DNA of 13,655 bases from Oehlia diaphana (taxonomy: Eukaryota > Glomeromycota > Glomeromycetes > Glomerales > Glomeraceae): assembly GCA_003833135.1 (NCBI GenBank), contig QZLH01000564.1:28412-42066 (forward strand), in the 5' to 3' direction. Shown here one piece after another: positions 8,402-13,655 of this stretch; position 1 is the first letter of the stretch, and every line of letters begins with the position of its first letter. Below the pieces are notes generated by a model. That model saw only the letters and a program-made list of their open reading frames with translations, searched no databases and was not told the DNA's origin. The position numbers and the translations under genes are program-made.

Positions 8402-9964
8402 TTAGTAAACGATTTCCTCGACCAGCACAAAACTATCAATCTCTTCTGTAAGTCGAATACGTTTCGTGTGCTCTTGTTTGATTTTCTTGAATATTAAAGG
8501 GTCATTAATGTAAGTTCCTTCCGTTTCTTTCTTTTTAAAAGAATTTTTTAATTATCCTCTTACCTCATCTATTTCTTTTGACTCACAAGTGAAAGGTCCC
8601 TTCTTGACCCTTCTAGTCTTTTTCTTTTCACTCTTCTCATTTTGCATTTTTAGTAATTCTTGTAATTTTCGTTTTTGTGTTCTCTTATAGTTTGAATTTT
8701 CCTCCTCACAGAGAGACACTACTTCCCCTCCATCATCAGACTGAGTATTGCTATAATCATTAATCTTGTTTTTAGATGCACGCTTCCGACGACGAGGAGG
8801 TAAGAGAGATACTAAGTCTGCAGTTTTTGTAATATTTGAAATTTTTCTTAATTTTGAAGGCGTAGCATTTGGCAATTTCTTTTCCTCCTTTTTATTTTTA
8901 TCTCTTGGAGTTTTTAAGGGAGTCACTTCCAAAGACTCTTTATCAATGTCTGTTGAAAGGTGATCCTCATCATGGATAGGTTGATTATCATTATCAACCT
9001 GATCGATTGAAGTATTATATTCTTTGTTCTCCTGACTTCTCAGAGTCCAGTCTTTTTTATCAATTTCACAAAGATCACCAGAACCATTGACGTCATTTTC
9101 TTTATTAAGTGAAATGCTCTGAGAAATCATTTCACTCTGAACGTTATCAATATATTGGCTATATTTATTAATAGTGGTGATAACTTCGAATTTTTCGGAA
9201 CCATCCGAAATTTTATCAAATTTATTTTGACCTTTTCTTTCCATGTTCCTTTTCTCAGCTTTTCTGAATCCAAAAGGATCGCTATCGCTGTCTTCGCTGT
9301 TCGTTTCAATCTCTTTTTTCGGTTCCTGTTTAATTAAAAATACCTTTCTTTTATGTCTTTTGGGTGTTGATAAATTTTGCCCTTGAGACAATTCATTTGA
9401 ATTTGTTAATGAGCTATTTTCTCCCAGTAAAGATTTCTTATTATCTTCCGATGAAGACAATGCCTTGGCGGGAAATGAACGTCCCACTTCTCTAGATGAT
9501 GATAAATGATAGAAAAATTCTTCATCTCCAGATGAAGAAGAAATTTCAATAGGGGGGGAACTTCTACCCGAATTAAATTTTGTGGACAGGACAAGTTTTC
9601 TTTCCAAAGAAGAATTCTCAAGATCATTTAATATATCTGGTGTCAACACAAGGTTAAAAACTGGTCCATCATTTATTTTATCATCTCTTGATGAAATAGC
9701 TTCTGAAGCTTCAAATTTCATGTTCTCGGAGTCTCTTTCTGTAAAAATTTAAATTATAGATAATTTATATTATACATTACTACAATATTTATATTTATAA
9801 TTTATGCTGATAGCTCTAAGGCCACATAAGTGATCGCCTTGGTCCTGAGAAAAATACTACAATATTTATATTTATATTTACTAAAAATATTTACCATTTT
9901 TTGTAATTTTTGCATTCCTGCTTTCTAATAAACTTCTTTTAATTGGTTTTGAGGGTCGCGGCAT
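8402..9964 (-). CDS. Putative Sororin-like cohesin regulator, three exons
   Basis: Exons on the minus strand are 9964-9895, 9738-8564 and most likely 8485-8402, joined by introns of 156 and 78 nt, giving 442 residues. The start MPRPSKPIKRSLLESR is basic. The rest is charged, Ser-rich and probably disordered. Features seen: TPKR Cdk-type site near residue 148; DPFGF at 177-181; KEN box at 236-238; further TP sites (TPLK, TPRD, TPSK); a SLLPPRRRKR segment at about 334-343; and a C-terminus reading TEEIDSFVLVEEIVY. Sororin (CDCA5) combines a basic KPLRRS-like N-terminus, KEN box, FGF motif for Wapl/Pds5 binding, Cdk sites and a terminal FDLLVE-like segment. The match is by motif content, not by alignment, and the FGF/KEN order is reversed relative to human. 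Other chromatin proteins remain possible. Acceptor 8531 (33-nt intron) would also keep frame and add 15 residues, but such an intron is improbably short. Confidence 0.6.
9778..9876. repeat. 55-bp insert bracketed by 22-bp direct repeats, inside an intron
   Basis: TACTACAATATTTATATTTA plus TA is present identically at 9778-9799 and 9855-9876. Between them lies a more GC-rich 55-bp segment with a short hairpin (AAGGC at 9818-9822, GCCTT at 9836-9840). Removing one repeat and the insert (77 bp) shrinks the host intron from 156 to 79 nt, near the local norm. This suggests a small insertion with target duplication, or a duplication event, in the first intron of the Sororin-like gene. Confidence 0.6.
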
Positions 9965-10138
9965 CTTAAAAATCGTATGTTAAAGTCCCGAAAAAAATTG
10001 TGAAATGTTTAACCCGTTATTATTTTGTGGTATTTTAATTACGTCATTCGTGATTTCACGTGATATTTTGATTTTGATTTTAGTACAATTGGCGATAAAA
10101 TTTTCAGTCCCAAATTCTTTCCAATTTCAACACGAAAA
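9965..10138. promoter_or_regulatory. Divergent promoter shared by the Sororin-like gene and PPIH
   Basis: Only 174 bp separate the two start codons. The interval contains TTACGTCA (10039-10046, ATF/CREB-type when read on the other strand), the palindrome TCACGTGA (10056-10063, a bHLH E-box) and ATTGG (10088-10092, inverted CCAAT). No TATA box is evident. Motif calls are by consensus only. Confidence 0.6.
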
Positions 10139-11144
10139 ATGTCGGAAAAAGAAAACCCTATAGTATTTTTCGATATTTCGATCGGAAACCAACCGGCGGG
10201 TAGAATGAAAATGGAATTATTTGCAGATGTCGTACCTAAAACTGCCGAGAATTTTAGGTAAATGAATTTGGCAAGGTTGTTTGAAGGTTTATTTAAGTTC
10301 GTTCAATTGATTATATATTTTATAGACAATTATGTACAGGAGAATTCAAGTAAGTATAATGTTTTCTTAACATTAATCGTTACAATTTTATTGCTTGAAC
10401 CATTTAATATTCTTATATATTTTTTTGACAATGAATTTTCTTTTTGTTCTTCTTATATAAATCAATTTATAGAAAAAATGGGGTTCCGCAAGGTTATAAA
10501 AATGCGCAATTTCATAGGTAAGTAATTCATCTTGCAAATAAATTACTACAAACATTTGATTGATTTCATTTTGTTAAATATGTTTAATTAAAGAGTTATA
10601 AAAGATTTTATGATCCAAGGTGGTGATTTCGTAAAGGTAATTTAAATTGATCTTGATTTATTATTTTGTTTGTTATAATGCTTTATAATTTAAAATAAAA
10701 GAATATTCATATCTTATCTAGAACGATGGGACTGGATCATTTAGTATATATGGAGAAAAATTCCCAGACGAAAATTTTGAATTAAAACATACTGGTCCCG
10801 GATTACTTTCGATGGTAAATTTCAAAGATTACTATTTTTTCTTTATTTTACCTTATTTAATATGATTCTTTGACTCATTATAATTAGGCAAATAGTGGCC
10901 CAAATTCAAATGGATGTCAGGTATTTGTTTGAAATTATTATCAATATATTTATTATATTTGTACTAATTTAAGAATAAGTTTTTTATTACATGTGCTAAA
11001 TGTGATTTTCTTGATGGAAAACATGTGGTTTTCGGAAAACTTATTGATGGATTACTTACATTAAGAAAAATTGAGAATGTTTCTACTGGACCTGGAAATC
11101 GACCTAAGTTACAAGTAGTTATAACAGAATGTGGCCAATATTAA
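10139..11144 (+). CDS. Peptidyl-prolyl isomerase H (snRNP-associated cyclophilin), seven exons
   Basis: Exons are 10139-10257, 10326-10349, 10473-10517, 10594-10636, 10722-10814, 10888-10920 and 10980-11144. They total 522 nt and give 173 residues (human PPIH has 177). The fold starts VFFDISIG and carries the PPIH-typical loop [10 protein letters not shown] and the ending VVITECGQY. Isomerase residues are present: Arg63, Phe68 and Gln71 in [15 protein letters not shown], and His134 in LDGKHVVFG. The usual Trp that contacts cyclosporin (CypA Trp121) is Phe129 here (CDFLDGKH). In other eukaryotes PPIH binds the U4/U6 snRNP protein PRPF4 and acts in the spliceosome, so a nuclear splicing role is inferred. 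Exon 2 is only 24 nt. Introns are 59-123 nt. It is transcribed divergently from the Sororin-like gene. Confidence 0.95.
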
Positions 11145-11908
11145 ATATATATCCAGTACATAATTATATTATTTTTGTAAATCATATAATCATATACATT
11201 TACAAATAGATTATAAATTATTGTTTTTTTTAAAAAAAAAGAAAATTAAAAAAAATAATAAACAGGTTTCAAACTATTTTATTTACTTACAGAAGTTACA
11301 TCTGCTTTTTATAAAAGAAAATAAAAGATTAATATTTAAATATTCATATTTATTCTAAAATATAATTCATAATTTAATTTTTGCAATTTTGAAAAAAAAT
11401 TGTGTTATTCTTAATAAGTATTGAAATTTTGTAATAAATATTAATATAAATATTAATGGTGATTGTTTATTAACTAGTTTGATTTTATTAATTTTATAAG
11501 ATTAATATTAAATTAAATAATTTTTTTTTTTAACCACAGCACATTTACTAGTTTATTAAGGGTTAAAAGTATAGAAATTACATAAATGTAGAAAACTATA
11601 ATAAGATTCTAACATTATTAACTAATTATATTAAAAATACCTACATATGCACTATTAGGTGGAAATTATACTTAGAAAGTAAGATACATGTATAAATAAT
11701 TTTTCTCAACAAAAGCCTCTCTTTCTATATAAAGGATTTTACAGAACCTACTGCATCATAATAAAAAAAAATTTTTCTGAAACATTCACTAAGTTTAAAA
11801 TAATATCAAATCCAAGTAAACTTCATAAAGAGATTCACATCTACTCTATAGGATCCAATAAAATTAATGATAAAAAACTGGGTTGAAGTTTGGTAACGTA
11901 TAACTTAC
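11145..11908. other. AT-rich spacer after PPIH
   Basis: This is AT-rich sequence with no convincing ORF. AATAAA at 11257-11262 could be a distant poly(A) signal of PPIH. On the minus strand around 11790-11720 a short stretch reads FFYYDAVGSVKSF before a stop, preceded by TTTCAG. It may be another exon remnant, but its frame does not join the nearest candidate exon. Confidence 0.45.
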
Positions 11909-12170
11909 TTTTCTTTTTAAAATTTAATAATATTCTTTGGTTTTTTTCTTCATCATCAGAAGCTGAGAAATTACTTTTGTCAGAAGCCTGAAATTTTTAA
12001 TATCAAATTAAATATTAAAAAAACTAAAAAACCAGTTGAATTTCAGAATTTTCTTATCTTTGAATACTTTGATTTTATTTTTTTCATTTATAAAATTATT
12101 ACCAATTACAATTATTATTTAACACTTTCTTACTTACTGCAATGATTTTCTTATAATCTTTAATAAATGA
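11909..12170 (-). pseudogene. Two possible orphan exons of an unrecognised gene
   Basis: On the minus strand a stretch ending at 12138 reads SFIKDYKKIIA and is followed by GTAAGT. A second stretch, 11987-11909, lies between TTTCAG and GTAAGT and reads ASDKSNFSASDDEEKNQ then RILLNFKKK. The two join in phase 0 across a 150-nt gap. Splice-site quality and the charged, non-repetitive peptide argue for real exons or a gene fragment. No start, stop or complete frame was found, and I recognise no family. Confidence 0.3.
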
Positions 12171-12182
12171 AGTTTGCTATTT

Positions 12183-12217
12183 ATCACCAGTAGTGATTAT
12201 CACTGGTGTCACGTGAT
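12183..12217. repeat. Hairpin-forming inverted repeat with E-box palindrome
   Basis: CACCAGT (12185-12191) pairs with ACTGGTG (12202-12208), and AGTGAT with ATCACT inside it. TCACGTGA follows at 12210-12216. It could be a transposon terminus or a regulatory hairpin. No partner end was found. Confidence 0.4.
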
Positions 12218-12510
12218 TATAATCAGCAAGTGAATTTATTACAAAACATTCATTTTTATTTATTAAGTTTATAATCATGTTTATAATTGACAATAAAATA
12301 TGGCTAGACATTTGAACTCTAACCTCCAAAATCTAACTAAAGTTTGCACCTATTCGTTCTTTATTCTACAATCTCATTAATCTCTAAACCCACTAATATT
12401 AAACCAATCAAATGTTGTATAATGTACAGTACATCATTTATTCCTACAATGAGTGCATATATTCCCACAATGAAAGAAGTATCAGGTGTGTTTTTTATCT
12501 AGCTACCATA

Positions 12511-12526
12511 CACAGGTCGAAAAGTG
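12511..12526 (+). repeat. Candidate left terminus of the hAT-like element
   Basis: CACAGGTCGAAAAGTG resembles CAGRGGTCGAAAA-type ends seen in some hAT elements and lies just before the subterminal motif cluster. The third base does not fit the strict YARNG rule. The other end and the second target duplication are outside the window. Confidence 0.25.
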
Positions 12527-12568
12527 AAAAATCAGGCATCAATCAGTCACCAATCAGCAGTGATGTTC

Positions 12569-12734
12569 TTGGAAACTTCCAATAACATTTTGTTAGAATT
12601 GGAAGTTCCATTGGAAAAAATTGGAATTATTGGAAGATGCCAATCTTCCAATATCTCATGTGCACTGGAAGCTTCCAATCAAAATCAATTGGAAATTGGA
12701 CATAGTTATTGGATCTTCCAATGGAAGCTTCCAA
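12569..12734. repeat. Cluster of TTGGAA/TTCCAA motifs upstream of a BED-type ORF
   Basis: TTGGAA occurs at 12569, 12599, 12611, 12621, 12630 and 12689. TTCCAA occurs at 12577, 12646, 12673, 12716 and 12729. That is eleven hexamers in 166 bp, several fused as GGAAGCTTCCAA palindromes. The density is far above chance. A weak ORF crosses the cluster (12524-12814), but its peptide simply follows the repeats. The position just 5' of a hAT-like transposase ORF fits a subterminal transposase-binding array; this is inference. Confidence 0.65.
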
Positions 12735-12845
12735 TTCGTTTTATTACTAAAATTGGCAATCATATTTGTGATTTTGTGATTAAAATATTTATAGTTAAAC
12801 CACAAGACGTTTGATAACTGATTTACATTTTCGCGTCTTTAAAAA

Positions 12846-13655
12846 ATGAAAAGACCTAGAACTCATCGCCTTACTAAATATATAAAAGTTCTCAGAAAAC
12901 AAAATTTATGCAATAATTATGCAGCATGTATTGCATGTGTTGAAAAGCTAGAAAATAATGAACTTTTAAAAAATACCTTTACTAATAAAAAACCACAGGT
13001 CAAGAATCATTTGAAAAACTGTGTACATTTTCGGGAAAAAATTAGGAACCAAGAAGAATTAGATAAAATTATTTATTTAACGGATAATAAAGAAGAGGAA
13101 GAAATGAGCCATAAGCGTCAAAGATATCAAAATAATAATAATTTTGGTGAGAATAATCATGAAAAGTTTTAAAATATCTTAGATCTATGCAGAATAGTTT
13201 TAAAGTTTCAAATTTTAAATTAACAGAAGAAGCAGCTTCGGTCAAATTATATTCTTCAATATCAACATTATCTATGCGTAGCCATTATTCAAACAAAAAT
13301 TTTATTGAAAGCAATCTTATTCGTAAAATGAAACACCAAAATTTGAACGTCTTCTATTAAGAATGTCAGTAGCAAATGGCTTTCCATTTCAATGGGTTAA
13401 TCATCCAGCAACTTTAGAATTTTTTAGTCTATTTCTTGTTTTACCAAAAAGAAAAGCTTTATCTAATCACATATTAAACAGAGAAACTAAAGATTTAAAT
13501 ACTTTGAGAGATGAAAAATTGATCAATGATCAAATAGAAGTAGTATTAGCATTTGATGAATGGAAAAACATTTTAAATCAACATATTTTTGGATCATTGT
13601 TTATAACTTCTTCTGGCGAAATTTTGATATGGGATGCTTCAGATATAAGTAATGA
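12846..13655 (+). pseudogene. hAT-like transposase (BED finger plus DUF659 core), frame-broken and cut by the window edge
   Basis: ATG 12846 opens a 108-residue frame to the stop at 13170-13172 with a BED-type finger. It has CIAC (Cys-x2-Cys, from about residue 29) and NHLKNC (His-x3-Cys, from about residue 58), then an acidic and Asn-rich linker (KEEEEM, QNNNNFG). A second frame from 13187 reads MQNSFKVSNFKL and on to NFIESNLIRK. A third frame, open from 13327 to the edge, reads FERLLLRMSVANGFPFQW, then LAFDEWKNILNQHIFGSLFI and SGEILIWDASDIS. The last part matches DUF659/hAT RNase-H-like transposase starts, and Asp in FDEW (codon 13555-13557) is at the first catalytic acidic position. I found no intron that joins the three frames, so at least two frameshifts are likely. 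The rest of the gene lies to the right. Confidence 0.72.

Noticed and set aside
10262..10525. 87-codon ORF over PPIH introns
   Set aside because: It is read-through of introns 1-2 and exons 2-3. The spliced PPIH frame is complete and conserved.
12524..12814. 96-codon ORF across the TTGGAA/TTCCAA cluster
   Set aside because: It begins at GTG and its peptide mirrors the hexamer repeats; more likely non-coding subterminal sequence.

Overview
The window looks like a nuclear genome segment from an early-diverging filamentous fungus. The best fit is an arbuscular mycorrhizal fungus of the Rhizophagus type. Reasons seen in the sequence: very AT-rich spacers with long A and T runs; many short spliceosomal introns (mostly 59-85 nt, GT...TAG/CAG); single-copy eukaryotic housekeeping genes; and transposon families (IS630/Tc1-like, and BED plus DUF659 hAT-like) that I associate with Rhizophagus. 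That last point is recalled from family knowledge and was not searched.

Layout. 1-1165 is a nested transposon graveyard. It holds palindromic GGTACC repeats (18-170) and a 423-bp foldback hAT-type MITE (200-622) with a perfect 8-bp target duplication. The MITE sits inside the third exon of a decayed IS630/Tc1-like transposase gene on the minus strand (1165 down to about 182). 1166-2409 is AT-rich spacer ending in the promoter of the first housekeeping gene, with two TGACTCA motifs. 2410-4594 (+) is an eight-exon cytosolic asparaginyl-tRNA synthetase gene that reconstructs cleanly to 565 residues. 5176-6999 (+) is an intronless four-RRM protein of the Mrn1/Nrd1 family. 7000-8401 is a long T-rich convergent spacer.

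9964-8402 (-) is a three-exon gene for a low-complexity nuclear-looking protein. Its KEN box, FGF motif, Cdk-type sites and C-terminal acidic-hydrophobic end suggest a fungal Sororin-like cohesion protector. Its first intron carries a 55-bp insert bracketed by 22-bp direct repeats. It shares a 174-bp divergent promoter with a seven-exon gene for the snRNP-associated cyclophilin PPIH (10139-11144, +), which encodes 173 residues and has Phe at the cyclosporin-contact Trp position.

11145-12510 is AT-rich spacer with two possible orphan exons on the minus strand and a hairpin. 12511-13655 is the left part of a hAT-like element. It has a cluster of TTGGAA/TTCCAA motifs, a BED-type zinc-finger ORF, and then a DUF659-type transposase core in other frames that runs off the right edge.

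The host genes cover tRNA charging, mRNA regulation, a splicing-associated isomerase and probably cohesion. They are not an operon. The only structural pairing is the shared promoter of the Sororin-like gene and PPIH. The accessory interest lies in the nested mobile elements and the Sororin candidate. I saw no CRISPR array, rRNA or tRNA gene.
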